Positions 44,521 to 53,128 of a DNA stretch of 64,000 nucleotides are shown in pieces. The stretch covers positions 60,905 through 124,904 of the forward strand of contig NZ_LZRU01000010.1 of NCBI RefSeq assembly GCF_002159085.1, in the 5' to 3' direction. The notes beneath the pieces were generated by a model. It ran no database searches and was not told the DNA's origin. It saw only the letters and a list, made by a program, of their open reading frames with translations. This stretch comes from Thermobacillus sp. ZCTH02-B1. GTDB lineage: Bacteria; Bacillota; Bacilli; Paenibacillales; Paenibacillaceae. The stretch's first letter is position 1. Each line of letters opens with the position of its first letter. The position numbers were made by a program, and so were the translations under genes.

Positions 44521-44934
44521 TTATGTATTCGGCATCCTTCTCGCAATGCGGGCCAGGCGGGCGCGCAGTTCCTCCTGCCAGGCGGCGTCGTTCAGCGACT
44601 GCGCCAGCAGATGCAGGTCCAGAAGATCGTTCACCCGCTCCTCCACGAGCCGTTCGATCTCCCGGGCGTCGGGTTCCTTCCCGCCCATGCCGGCCTGCAG
44701 CAGCAAATCGGCCCATTCGCTCCATTCGCTGAAGGAAAGCGACTGCTTCGGCGGCTTGTCGCCGAGCTTTCCGATGAGTCCCGTCAAATCCTGCTTGACC
44801 TCCGGGATCACCTCGCTCCGGTTGCAGGCCGGACACGAATAGATCGGAACATCGTCAATCTCGACGCGCCCCGAATAAATGACGGTGGACAGCCGGATTT
44901 TCATCTCGCTGCCGCAGGAACACCGTTTGCGCAA
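44521..44934 (-). CDS. Small zinc-ribbon protein, 137 aa
   Basis: Unrecognised protein with four cysteines arranged CxC...CxxC (RCSCGSEMK at the start; [10 protein letters not shown] near 33), typical of a zinc ribbon like that of YgiT-type antitoxin N-termini. The rest is helical and acidic-basic mixed ([29 protein letters not shown]). A TTG start at 44934 has GGAGGAG eight bases upstream. Downstream of vanZ on the same strand. No toxin partner is visible, so an antitoxin role is not supported. Confidence 0.72.
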   Translation of the reverse strand: MRKRCSCGSEMKIRLSTVIYSGRVEIDDVPIYSCPACNRSEVIPEVKQDLTGLIGKLGDKPPKQSLSFSEWSEWADLLLQAGMGGKEPDAREIERLVEERVNDLLDLHLLAQSLNDAAWQEELRARLARIARRMPNT

Positions 44935-45031
44935 GTCCGTCACTCCTCCTCGAACAGGAAGCGAACAGCCGCACCGTGCCGGAGGCATACCGGTGCCTGT
45001 TCGCATCGGAGTTACTATTCGACCCGCGCAG

Positions 45032-45520
45032 TCAAGACTCCTGCTCCTTCCGGGTATCAATATTTGACTGTCCGGGCAGCAAACGCCAGATGCGCCGCAC
45101 TCCCGGAAGCGCCGTGAAGCAGACGCCCAGGGCGGCGCCGATCGCGTCGCTGAGCAGATCCTTCGGATCCGGCATCCGGCCGTCGACGAACGACTGGTGA
45201 TATTCGTCCGTCACCCCGTAGAGCACGCAGGCGAGGACGACGGCCAGTTTGACCGCGGGCCGCCGGGACGCGGCGCCGATCGCAAATTCGAACGTCAGCG
45301 CCAGCACAAAATAGGCGACGTAATGTCCCCAGTCGAAGCCGTTCATGCCGGGAACGAACCGGCGGAACAACGGCAGCATGGCGTCCAGTTCATCGGCCGG
45401 CCGCGACGACAGCGCGAAGATGACCGCCATCCAGACGATCGGCGCCAGCCACCGCACGGCACCCGGCGGAAGCCGGCGGCGGCCGCCCGCATCACGCCGG
45501 AAACGGAACGAACCGGCCAT
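45032..45520 (-). CDS. VanZ-family membrane protein
   Basis: 162 residues with about four membrane helices. Family signs: WMAVIFALSSRPADEL, FDWGHYVAYFVLAL, and the ALxGVTDEYHQSFVDGR box (YGVTDEYHQSFVDGRMPD) followed by DLLSDAIGAALG. VanZ confers low-level teicoplanin resistance in Enterococcus; most members have unknown roles. Its ATG overlaps the ptsI stop by one base (TGATG), so it is coupled to the PTS genes, with no obvious functional link. Confidence 0.9.
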   Translation of the reverse strand: MAGSFRFRRDAGGRRRLPPGAVRWLAPIVWMAVIFALSSRPADELDAMLPLFRRFVPGMNGFDWGHYVAYFVLALTFEFAIGAASRRPAVKLAVVLACVLYGVTDEYHQSFVDGRMPDPKDLLSDAIGAALGVCFTALPGVRRIWRLLPGQSNIDTRKEQES

Positions 45521-47388
45521 CAGGAAGCCCCCGCCGTTCCCGCCGGCCGCGCCGCATTCGGGGCGCCGGGCCCGGCCCCCGGAACGCGAGCATCCGGTTC
45601 GTTGCCGGCGCGCGCGTCATTCCCGGCCGATTCCGGCGCGGCCGCGCCGTCCGCCTTCATCCGGGCCTCGACCGTCAGGCGGAATGCATCCAGCAGGCGC
45701 AGCGCCTCCTCCTGCGTCCGGCATTCCCAAAGCCGGTTCAGCAGGTCGATGCTGTCCGAGCGATGCGTATGGAGCAGCCGCTCCTTGATCGGCAGGATGG
45801 AATGTGACGACATGCTGATGCTGTCCACGTCCAGGCCGAGCCAGATCGGCAGCGCCCGGGGGTCGCCCGCCATCTCCCCGCAGACGCCGACGTGGATGCC
45901 CCGGCGCTTCGCCGCGTCCACCGTCATCCGCAGCATGCGGAGCACGGCGGGATGGTACGGCTGATACAGGTTCGAGATGCGCTCGTTCATCCGGTCCACG
46001 GCCAGGACGAACTGGATCAGGTCGTTCGTGCCGATGCTGAAGAAGTCGACCTCCTCCGCCAGCAAATCGGCGATCGTGACGGCGGAAGGCAATTCGATCA
46101 TGATGCCGCACGGCACGTTCGGATCGAACGGGAGCCCTTCCGCCTCGAGCTCGCGCTTCGCTTCCGCCAGGATCCGGTTGGCGGCGCGCACCTCCTCGAC
46201 GGACGAGATGAGCGGATACATGATCTTGACCTTGCCGAACGCACTGGCCCGGAGGATCGCCCGAAGCTGCGTCTTGAACAGATCCGGCCGGTCCAGGCAG
46301 ATGCGGATCGCGCGATAGCCGAGGAACGGATTGGCCTCTTCGCCGATCTCGAAGTAATCGAGATGCTTGTCGCCGCCGATGTCCAGCGTCCGGATGATGA
46401 GCGGCCGCCCGCCCAGCTTCTCCGCTACCGCCTTGTATACGTCAAACTGTTCCTCTTCGCCCGGAAACTGGTGCCGGTCCATGTAGAGGAACTCCGTACG
46501 GAACAGCCCGACGCCGGCGGCGCCGGACTGGAGCGCCACCTCCAGCTCCTTCAGCGAGCTGATGTTCGCTTCCAGCGCGATCTCCTTGCCGTCCGGCGTG
46601 ACGGAACGGACGTCCGCCAGGCGGCGCAGCCGGCTCCGATGCTCGGTCTGCCTGCGCTGAAGCTCGGTGTAAATCCGGATCTGTTCCTCCGTCGGCCGCG
46701 GAATGACCAGCCCCTCATCGCCGTCGATGATCAACAGGTCGCCGGTCTCGGCCAGCGACTCCAGCGGCACGTCAAGCCCGGTGACGAGGGGAAGGCCGAG
46801 CGCGCGCGCCATGATCGCGGCGTGCGACGTCATGCTTCCGGTGATCGTCACGATGCCGAGCACGTGCTGCGGATTGAGATGGACGAGCTGGGAAGGCGAG
46901 ACTTCGCGCGCCACCAGGATGAACGGCTGCGCGTCCGTCGGCAGCGATACCTCGGGCATGCCGAGCAGATGTTTGAGCAGCCGGTTGCCCACGTCCTTGA
47001 TGTCGAGCGCCCGCTCCTTCATGTATTCGTCGTCGAGGAGATCGAACATCGCCACGAAGTGGTCGATCGCTTCCTTGACCGCCGCTTCGGCCGCCTTGTA
47101 CTGGCGACGGATGATGCCCTGGATCTCGTTCATGAATATCGGATCGTTCAGAATGGCCAGGTGGGCGTCGAAAATGCTGCGCTCCTCGCTGCCGACGACT
47201 TCGGCAAGCTCGCCCTTGATTTGCTCGATCTCCCGCTTCGACGAACGGATGCCCTCGTACAGGCGCTCGAACTCGCGGGCCAGGTCGGCGACGTCGATCT
47301 TCTTGTCCGGCACGTCCCACTCCCAGTCCGGCAGGACGAACGCCTTGCCGATCGCAATGCCCGAAGAAGCGCCGATCCCCTTGATCAT
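45520..47388 (-). CDS. ptsI: Phosphoenolpyruvate-protein phosphotransferase (PTS Enzyme I)
   Basis: First enzyme of the sugar PTS: takes phosphate from PEP to HPr. Phospho-histidine at residue 189 in TGSMTSHAAIMARALGLP; PEP-binding domain with GLFRTEFLYMDR and GVCGEMAGDPRA. 622 residues, longer than the usual 570-590 because of an Ala/Pro/Gly tail of about 40 residues after the last helix. Start ATG overlaps the ptsG stop (ATGA). The partner ptsH is not in this operon. Confidence 0.95.
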   Translation of the reverse strand: MIKGIGASSGIAIGKAFVLPDWEWDVPDKKIDVADLAREFERLYEGIRSSKREIEQIKGELAEVVGSEERSIFDAHLAILNDPIFMNEIQGIIRRQYKAAEAAVKEAIDHFVAMFDLLDDEYMKERALDIKDVGNRLLKHLLGMPEVSLPTDAQPFILVAREVSPSQLVHLNPQHVLGIVTITGSMTSHAAIMARALGLPLVTGLDVPLESLAETGDLLIIDGDEGLVIPRPTEEQIRIYTELQRRQTEHRSRLRRLADVRSVTPDGKEIALEANISSLKELEVALQSGAAGVGLFRTEFLYMDRHQFPGEEEQFDVYKAVAEKLGGRPLIIRTLDIGGDKHLDYFEIGEEANPFLGYRAIRICLDRPDLFKTQLRAILRASAFGKVKIMYPLISSVEEVRAANRILAEAKRELEAEGLPFDPNVPCGIMIELPSAVTIADLLAEEVDFFSIGTNDLIQFVLAVDRMNERISNLYQPYHPAVLRMLRMTVDAAKRRGIHVGVCGEMAGDPRALPIWLGLDVDSISMSSHSILPIKERLLHTHRSDSIDLLNRLWECRTQEEALRLLDAFRLTVEARMKADGAAAPESAGNDARAGNEPDARVPGAGPGAPNAARPAGTAGAS

Positions 47389-49271
47389 CGTCTCTCTCCC
47401 CCCTCGTCTCTCTCTTCCAGCACGACGGACATGACCGAAGCCTGCCCTTTCTTGACGGCCGTATACGGAGCGAACACCCAGGAACGGACGCGCTCCGGAT
47501 TCGTGATGACCATCGGCGTGACCGGCGACTTGCCCGCGGCGCGGATCCTCTCGGGATCGAACCGGAGCAGCGGCTGGCCGGGAACGACCGTGTCGCCTTC
47601 TTTCACCAGCGGCAGAAAGCCCGCGCCGTTCAATTCCACCGTGTCGATGCCGACGTGCAGCAGCACCTCCAGTCCCTCCGGCGTTCGTATGCCGATGGCG
47701 TGCTTCGCCGGATGGACGTGGATCACGACCCCTCCGACCGGCGCCGCCAGCTCGCCGCGCTCCGGCACGAAGGCGACGCCGCTCCCGACCAGCTTGCCCG
47801 CGAAGATCGGATCCGGCACCTCCTCGAGCGGGATCATCCGCCCCTGGACGGGCGACTTGAACTGCACCCGTCTCAAATCGCGTTTCATCAGCTTCAGGAT
47901 CTCCTCCCGGATCAGTTCGGAGAAGGTGCCGAACACGACCTGCACGTGGCCGCCGCCCAGCCGGATGACGCCGGCCGCGCCGAGGCTGCGGAGCGCCGCC
48001 GCGTCGAGCAGCCGGTCGTCGTGCAGTTTCAGGCGGAGGCGCGTGATGCAGGCCTCGATCTGGATGATGTTGTCCTTGCCGCCGATCGCCTGGAGAATGA
48101 GCGGCGCGCGGTATGGGATGTCGCCCGCCCATTCGTCGAGCGGCGATCCCTCCTCCCGGCCGGGCGTCGGAATGTCGAACCGCCGGATCGCCCAGCGGAA
48201 CAGCCAGTAATAGCCGATGCCGACGGCGAGGCCGATCGGCAGCAGCAGCCAGCCGTTTGTGGACAGATGCAGGTTGATCAGAAATTCGAACGCGCCCGCC
48301 GAGAACGAAAATCCGTGGAGAATGCCGAGCTCGTACGTCAGCCACATGACGAACCCGGACAGGAACGCGTGCAGCACGAACAGATACGGAGCCGCGAACA
48401 TGAACGCGAACTCGACCGGCTCCGTCACGCCCGTCAGGAAGGAGGACAGGGCGGCGGAGACGAACGTCCTGCGCACCTTGGGCTTCAGGTCTTCCCGCGC
48501 TTCATGGATGATCGCCAGCGCGATCGCCGGCAGGCCGAACATCATGATCGGATACAGGCCGGCCATGTACGAACCGGCCGTCGGATCGCCGGAGAAATAT
48601 CGCGGCAGATCGCCGTAGACGATCATGCCCGCTTCGGTCTCGTAGGCGCCGACCTGGAACCAGAACACATGGCTGACGAGGTGGTGGAGTCCGAAGGCGA
48701 CCAGAATCCGGTAGGTGAATCCGAACAGGAAGATGCCGAACCCGCCCGCGCGCTGCGCCGCTTCGCCGAGTACGACCATCGCGTCCTGGATCGGCGGCGC
48801 GATCTCGATCATGATGATCGAAAACGCGAGCGCCGCGAAGCTGACGAAGATCGGCACGAACCTCGGACCGCCGAAGAACTGCAGATATTCCGGCAGGCGG
48901 AAATCCTTGAACTGTTCGTAGCTGTAGCCGGCCGCGATGCCGATGACGACGCCGATCAGCACCGTCGGCTGGATGTCCAGCCCCGCGTACGAGCCGGTGA
49001 CGGCCGTATAGATGAACATGCCCGCGAGCGCCGAGAAGCCGGCCGCCGCCGCGTTGCCGGTCAGACCGAGCGCGACGCCGAGCGCGAACAGATAGGGAAG
49101 CGCCTGGAACAGGATGTCCCCGGCCTTCGCCAGATGGCCGGCCATCGGCGTCATGCCCCAGTCGTCCCAGGGCAGCCCGCTCAGGAACAGGAAGACGGCC
49201 GCCGCCGGCAGCATCATCATCGGGAGCATGAGCGCGCGGCCGAATTGCTGCAGATTGCCGATGAGCTTCAC
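47385..49271 (-). CDS. PTS glucose/N-acetylglucosamine transporter, domains IIC-IIB-IIA
   Basis: Membrane sugar permease that phosphorylates during uptake. 628 residues. IIC domain (1-370, about eight to ten helices; RALMLPMMMLPAAAVFLFL, HEAREDLKPKVR, GVTEPVEFAFMF). IIB domain with phospho-cysteine near 408 (IEACITRLRLKL). IIA domain from about 469 with HAIGI (524) and catalytic LLHVGIDTVELNG (539). All three domains in one chain fit NagE or PtsG types; the sugar is not decided. GTG start at 49271 follows GGAGGAG. Own promoter; coupled to ptsI. Confidence 0.93.
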   Translation of the reverse strand: MKLIGNLQQFGRALMLPMMMLPAAAVFLFLSGLPWDDWGMTPMAGHLAKAGDILFQALPYLFALGVALGLTGNAAAAGFSALAGMFIYTAVTGSYAGLDIQPTVLIGVVIGIAAGYSYEQFKDFRLPEYLQFFGGPRFVPIFVSFAALAFSIIMIEIAPPIQDAMVVLGEAAQRAGGFGIFLFGFTYRILVAFGLHHLVSHVFWFQVGAYETEAGMIVYGDLPRYFSGDPTAGSYMAGLYPIMMFGLPAIALAIIHEAREDLKPKVRRTFVSAALSSFLTGVTEPVEFAFMFAAPYLFVLHAFLSGFVMWLTYELGILHGFSFSAGAFEFLINLHLSTNGWLLLPIGLAVGIGYYWLFRWAIRRFDIPTPGREEGSPLDEWAGDIPYRAPLILQAIGGKDNIIQIEACITRLRLKLHDDRLLDAAALRSLGAAGVIRLGGGHVQVVFGTFSELIREEILKLMKRDLRRVQFKSPVQGRMIPLEEVPDPIFAGKLVGSGVAFVPERGELAAPVGGVVIHVHPAKHAIGIRTPEGLEVLLHVGIDTVELNGAGFLPLVKEGDTVVPGQPLLRFDPERIRAAGKSPVTPMVITNPERVRSWVFAPYTAVKKGQASVMSVVLEERDEGGERR

Positions 49272-49341
49272 GCCTTCTCCTCCCGCGCTTCGCGGATCGC
49301 CGCGTCGAATCCCGCGCGATTGTACCGCAAAGTCTATCTCG

Positions 49342-49370
49342 ATGGTACGCGTTCGCCCGCCTTTTGTCAA
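49342..49370 (-). promoter_or_regulatory. Promoter of the PTS operon
   Basis: TTGACA (49370-49365) and TACCAT (49347-49342), 17 bases apart, 70 bases before the GTG. No antiterminator (RAT) stem was recognised between. Confidence 0.7.
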
Positions 49371-49432
49371 AAAGAATCCGGCCCTCGGACGGATGAATTC
49401 CGCCGGAACGACCCCGGAAAACGACCCCAATG

Positions 49433-49463
49433 AAAAAAGGACGGACCCCAACGTCCGCCCTTT
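49433..49463 (-). terminator. Terminator after the repeat-protein gene
   Basis: AAAGGGCGGAC pairs with GTCCGTCCTTT (one G-U) and is followed by TTTTTT on the minus strand. It supports a minus-strand transcript through the repeats. Confidence 0.8.
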
Positions 49464-49504
49464 CGAACTTCGCCGGTCAGACAGCCGTCAAGCTGACCGG
49501 ACGG

Positions 49505-50164
49505 TCACGACTGATAGCCCAGGCGCTGGATGACCGGGCCTTCCTGCTGGTACGCGTTCGTCGCGCGGTAGACCGGGTGCTGCGGACCGGCCGATGCGAA
49601 CGTCTGCTGGCCGGCCGGTTGCTGCATGGCCTGCTGGCCGAACGCCTGTTGACCGGCCGCTTGCGTGAACTGCTGTTCCTGGACGCCCGCCTGGTAGCCG
49701 AAGCGCTGGATGACCGGGCCTTCCTGCTGGTACGCGTTCGTCGCGCGGTAGACCGGATGCTGCGGGCCGGCCGATGCGAACGTCTGCTGGCCGGCCGGTT
49801 GCTGCATGGCCTGCTGGCCGAACGCCTGCTGACCGGCCGGTTGACGGAACGGCTGCCCCTGGACGCCCGCCTGGTAGCCCAGGTGCTGGATGACCGGACC
49901 TGCCTGCTGATACGCGTTCGTCGCGCGGTAGACCGGATGCTGCGGACCGGCTGATGCGAACGCCTGCTGGCCGGCCGGTTGCTGCATGGCCTGCTGGCCG
50001 AACGCCTGTTGACCGGCCTGATAGCCGAACTTCGCCGTTACCGGCCCGGAAGCGGCCTGACGCGACAGTTGCCCCTGATATTGGGACTGCACGAAGCCCG
50101 CCGGCTGATACTTGTTCTGGGCGCCGGACGGCTGCGTGCTCTGGAACGTGGATTGATGAATCAT
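49505..50164 (-). CDS. Glutamine-rich tandem-repeat protein, 219 aa
   Basis: Unknown protein, nearly all low complexity: Gln about one quarter, with many Ala, Gly, Pro, Tyr. Residues 51-110 and 111-170 are two full copies of a 60-residue unit and 171-219 a third partial copy. Each holds QQAFGQQAMQQPAGQQ, then SAGPQHPVYRATNAYQQ, then GPVIQ(R/H)xGYQ; a GPVTAKFGYQ in the N-terminal part is a fourth echo. No signal peptide, no Cys, few charges. ATG follows GGGAGG and a terminator lies after it, so it looks expressed. It might be a coat or surface-layer type structural protein; nothing proves it. Confidence 0.72.
   Translation of the reverse strand: MIHQSTFQSTQPSGAQNKYQPAGFVQSQYQGQLSRQAASGPVTAKFGYQAGQQAFGQQAMQQPAGQQAFASAGPQHPVYRATNAYQQAGPVIQHLGYQAGVQGQPFRQPAGQQAFGQQAMQQPAGQQTFASAGPQHPVYRATNAYQQEGPVIQRFGYQAGVQEQQFTQAAGQQAFGQQAMQQPAGQQTFASAGPQHPVYRATNAYQQEGPVIQRLGYQS
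49508..50014. repeat. 180-bp in-frame tandem repeats
   Basis: The DNA repeats with a period of exactly 180 bases: two whole units and about 0.8 of a third. The unit includes the near-identical block TGCTGGCCGGCCGGTTGCTG at intervals of 180. High identity points to recent duplication or ongoing slippage/recombination. Confidence 0.9.
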
Positions 50165-50255
50165 ACGGCGTTTGCCTCCCGAATGCGGTATGGTGAGTCT
50201 CCTGACGTGCGAAGACGTCGGAAGCCAACCTTATTGTGGGAGGCGCGCGCCGCTT

Positions 50256-50699
50256 TTATCCGGGCCGGCGGCTGGATTTCCCTTCCGGCAGCAGGATCGA
50301 ATCCTCGACCTTGATGCAGCGGTCCATGACGACGTTCATGCCCGCCGCGCGCGCGATCTCCGCCGCCTCCTCGCTCACGATGCCGAGCTGCAGCCAGAGC
50401 GTCTTCGCGCCGATCTCCGCCGCTTCGCGCGCGATGTCCGCGCAGTATTCGCTCCGCCGGAACACGTTCACGAGATCGACGGGAAAGGGGATCGCCTTCA
50501 GTGACGGGTAGCATTTCTCGCCGAGGATCGTGTCCGCGTTCGGATTCACCGGCACGATCCGGTATCCCTTCGCCTGCATCGCGGCGGACACCTGGTAGGA
50601 GGCGCGGTCCGGATTGTCGGAGAGGCCGACGACCGCGATCGTGTCGGTCTCCTCCAGGATGCGCCGGATCGTCTCCCGGTCGGGATGCGTATAGGCCAT
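50256..50699 (-). CDS. CoA-binding protein (YccU-like)
   Basis: 147-residue Rossmann-fold protein related to the CoA-binding domain of succinyl-CoA synthetase. AVVGLSDNPDRASYQVSAAM is the nucleotide-binding loop; IVPVNPNADTILGEKCYPSL and LWLQLGIVSEEAAEIA follow. Start at 50699 has GGAAGGAG upstream. Starts 28 bases after aroA, so probably in the same transcript. Role unknown. Confidence 0.9.
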   Translation of the reverse strand: MAYTHPDRETIRRILEETDTIAVVGLSDNPDRASYQVSAAMQAKGYRIVPVNPNADTILGEKCYPSLKAIPFPVDLVNVFRRSEYCADIAREAAEIGAKTLWLQLGIVSEEAAEIARAAGMNVVMDRCIKVEDSILLPEGKSSRRPG

Positions 50700-50726
50700 G
50701 GTGCCACGCTCCTTCCGCATTTGCGT

Positions 50727-52019
50727 TCAGCCGATCCGCTCGACGCGGCCGCCGATGCTTTCCAGATGTTCGAAGAAATCCGGATACGACTTCGCCACGT
50801 GGTGCGCGTCGCGGATCACGATCGGTTCCTTCGCGCGCAATCCGACGATCGAGAGCGCCATGATCACGCGGTGGTCATAGTGCGAATCGATGACGGCGCC
50901 GCCCCTGACGCCCTCCGGCTTGCCGTGCACGATGATCTCGCTGCGGCGCTCCTCGACGTCGGCGCCCGCCTTGCGCAGCTCCGCGAGGAAGTCGGTGATC
51001 CGGTCGCATTCCTTGTAGCGCAGATTCTCGACATTGTAGAAGCGGGACGTGCCCTCCGCGAACACGGAAGCCGCCACCATCGCGAGCACGCCGTCGGTGA
51101 AGGCGTCGCCGTCGAACTCGCCGGCCTTGAGATTCCCGTTGCCCCGCACGCGCACGCTGCCGCCCTCGTGCGTGAGCGGCACGTTCATGCTCCTGAGCAC
51201 GTCGACGACCGCGCGCTCGCCCTGCAGGCTGTCCTCCCGGAGCCGGTGAACCGTGACGTCCGACCGCGTCACCGCGGCCGCGGCGAGAATGGCCGCCGAA
51301 CCGGGATAGTCTCCCTCCACGGTGTACGTCCCCGCCCGATAGCGTTGGCCGCCGGGAACGCGGTAATGCATGAGGTCTTCGGCCGCTTCCACGGTAATGC
51401 CGGCCTGCCGCAGCACGTCGAGCGTCTGCCGGACGACCACCTTCGATTTCAGGTCGTTGAGCACCTCGATCTCGCTGTCCTCGTCAAGCAGCGGCGTCAG
51501 GAAGAGCAGCGAGCTCAGGTATTGCGAGCTGATCGCGCCGGAGACGCGGATCTTCCCGCCCCTCGGGCGGCCGCCGCGGATCGTGATCGGCAGCTTGCCG
51601 CCGTTGTGTTCGACCGTGACGCCGAGCTGGCCGAGCGCGTCGATCAGATCGTCCTGCGGGCGCTGGCCGAGCGACTTCGGATAGGCGTTCACGAACGTCA
51701 CTTCCGGCAGGAAGGAGGCAACCCCCATCAGAAAGCGCAGCACGGCGCCCGCATTGCCGACGTTCAGCTCCTTCACGGCCTTCGGCCGCCGTCCGAAGCC
51801 GGTGATCGTCATCCGCTCGCCGTCTTCCTCCAGCACCGCGCCGAGATCCCGGATGCACCGGCGCATCGCGTCGCTGTCGTCGCTGCGCGCGGGATACAGG
51901 ATCGTGCTCGTCCCCTCCGCCAGCGCGGCGGCCAGCATGTAGCGCGTCGTGTAATTTTTCGAGCTCAGCGCCTGAAGTTCGCCCTCCAGCCGGGGCGTCG
52001 GCATGATTCGGACGTCCAT
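50727..52019 (-). CDS. aroA: 3-phosphoshikimate 1-carboxyvinyltransferase (EPSP synthase)
   Basis: Sixth step of the shikimate pathway to aromatic amino acids. 430 residues. Motifs: GNAGAVLRFLMGVAS (PEP/shikimate loop), ISSQYLSSLLFL, and RYKECDRITDFLAEL with the catalytic Asp/Glu/Lys neighbourhood. The N-terminal loop is LSSKNYTTRYMLAAALAEG, different from the usual GSKSISNRALLLAALAEG, so it is a divergent class. Start at 52019 gives MDVRIMP. In one unit with aroK and the broken crcB. Confidence 0.93.
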   Translation of the reverse strand: MDVRIMPTPRLEGELQALSSKNYTTRYMLAAALAEGTSTILYPARSDDSDAMRRCIRDLGAVLEEDGERMTITGFGRRPKAVKELNVGNAGAVLRFLMGVASFLPEVTFVNAYPKSLGQRPQDDLIDALGQLGVTVEHNGGKLPITIRGGRPRGGKIRVSGAISSQYLSSLLFLTPLLDEDSEIEVLNDLKSKVVVRQTLDVLRQAGITVEAAEDLMHYRVPGGQRYRAGTYTVEGDYPGSAAILAAAAVTRSDVTVHRLREDSLQGERAVVDVLRSMNVPLTHEGGSVRVRGNGNLKAGEFDGDAFTDGVLAMVAASVFAEGTSRFYNVENLRYKECDRITDFLAELRKAGADVEERRSEIIVHGKPEGVRGGAVIDSHYDHRVIMALSIVGLRAKEPIVIRDAHHVAKSYPDFFEHLESIGGRVERIG

Positions 52020-52075
52020 TCCCCGTCTCCAGCTCCTTCTCCCGTATGGTATGCAAACATATCCCGCCGTCCGCT

Positions 52076-52464
52076 TCAAATCAGGCTTCCGACGGCGCAA
52101 CCCGCCGCCGCCAGCAGCAAACCGCCGCCGAATGTGGAGAGGCCGTAGACGGAGGCCACCCCGAATCGCCTCTCCCTGAACATTTCCGCAAGCTGCGCCA
52201 TGACGGTCGAGAACGTCGTCAGCCCGCCGAGAAAGCCGGTGCCGGCGAGCAGCATGAGGCAGCGATGCTCCGGTGCGGCCGGAAGGCCCGCAAGATCGCC
52301 GCGAACCCGCCGAGCAGGCCGATCAGCAGGCTTCCCGCGATGTTCGCCGCGAACGTGGCGATCGGAAACGCGCCGGCCGCCGGGTCGCCGAACAGGTGCG
52401 ACAAGCCGTACCGGGCGAGCGCGCCCAGGGCGCCGCCGACGGCGACACAGACCGCCGTCTTCAC
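52076..52464 (-). pseudogene. crcB: crcB/fluc fluoride channel gene, interrupted by a frameshift
   Basis: The GTG frame at 52464 gives a good CrcB start (MKTAVCVAVGGALGALARYG, then NIAGSLLIGLLGGFAAILRA) and then runs off. The other half continues in another frame of the same strand from about 52290: LLAGTGFLGGLTTFSTVMAQ, then LAEMFRERRFGVASVYGLST, ending at 52076. This is the signature GGLTTFS half of the channel. About one base is missing between them (near 52270-52290). Intact Fluc proteins export fluoride. Sequencing error or slippage cannot be excluded. GTG overlaps the aroK stop (GTGA). Confidence 0.85.
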
Positions 52465-52985
52465 GGGACCGCCTCCTTCACGGCGGCGAGGATGCGGTCC
52501 GCGACTTCATCCGGCGTCAAATCCGTCGTGTCGATCTTGACATGGGCGAAATCATACGCCGTCTTTCGCTCTTCCATCAGCCGCTTCACGCGCGCTTCGA
52601 CGTCACCGCGCAGCAGCGGCCGCGACGCGTCGCCCGACACGCGCTCGATGATCCGCTCGGGCGCGGCCGTGAGCGCCGCGACGAACCCCGATCGCAGCAT
52701 CGCCTCGCGGTTCGCCTCGCGCAGCACGGCGCCTCCGCCCGTCGCGAGCACGAACGGGCGGTCCGAGGCCAGCAACCGGCCGAGCACGGCGCTTTCCAGA
52801 TCGCGGAAATGCGCTTCGCCCATCGTGTCGAAAATGTCGGCGATCGCGCGCCCCGCGTCGCGCTCGATCTCCTCGTCCAGATCGATCCGTTCAACCCCGA
52901 GCCGCCCGGCGAGCAGCCGTGCGACGGTCGATTTGCCCGTCCCCATGAAGCCGACGAGCACGATTTTGTCCGCCCGGGTCTTCAC
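52461..52985 (-). CDS. aroK: Shikimate kinase
   Basis: Phosphorylates shikimate with ATP. 174 residues. P-loop VLVGFMGTGKSTVAR at the N-terminus, DLDEEIE (shikimate-binding Asp), and FVLATGGGAVLRE. GTG start at 52985 is preceded by GGAGGAACGATCGGG; the longer frame includes promoter sequence. First gene of aroK-crcB-aroA-CoA-binding unit. Confidence 0.95.
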   Translation of the reverse strand: MKTRADKIVLVGFMGTGKSTVARLLAGRLGVERIDLDEEIERDAGRAIADIFDTMGEAHFRDLESAVLGRLLASDRPFVLATGGGAVLREANREAMLRSGFVAALTAAPERIIERVSGDASRPLLRGDVEARVKRLMEERKTAYDFAHVKIDTTDLTPDEVADRILAAVKEAVP

Positions 52986-53033
52986 CCCGATCGTTCCTCC
53001 CGCCGTCCAGACATCTGCGACTCCAATGTTTTC

Positions 53034-53063
53034 ATGATAGCACAGCGGCGAAGGAGAGGACAA
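53034..53063 (-). promoter_or_regulatory. Promoter of the aroK unit
   Basis: TTGTCC (53063-53058), 18 bases, then TATCAT (53039-53034) preceded by TGTGC (extended -10). Confidence 0.6.
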
Positions 53064-53128
53064 CGCGCGCATAGTCCCGGGCGTCCCGCCGTATGGATGA
53101 TACCAGAACCTGAGCGGGAGGAATCGCC

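Noticed and set aside
49430..49954. Repeat-containing open frame on the plus strand over the Gln-rich gene
   Set aside because: In a tandem repeat with period divisible by three every frame repeats. This frame lacks a good ribosome site and gives a Leu/Arg-rich product, while the minus frame has start, site and terminator.
49508..50014. Could the regular repeats be a CRISPR array?
   Set aside because: Units are 180 bases, contiguous and coding, with no unique spacers and no cas genes.
52219..52464. Stand-alone 81-residue CrcB-like protein
   Set aside because: It ends in a shifted frame; the missing half is found downstream in another frame, so it is a broken longer gene.
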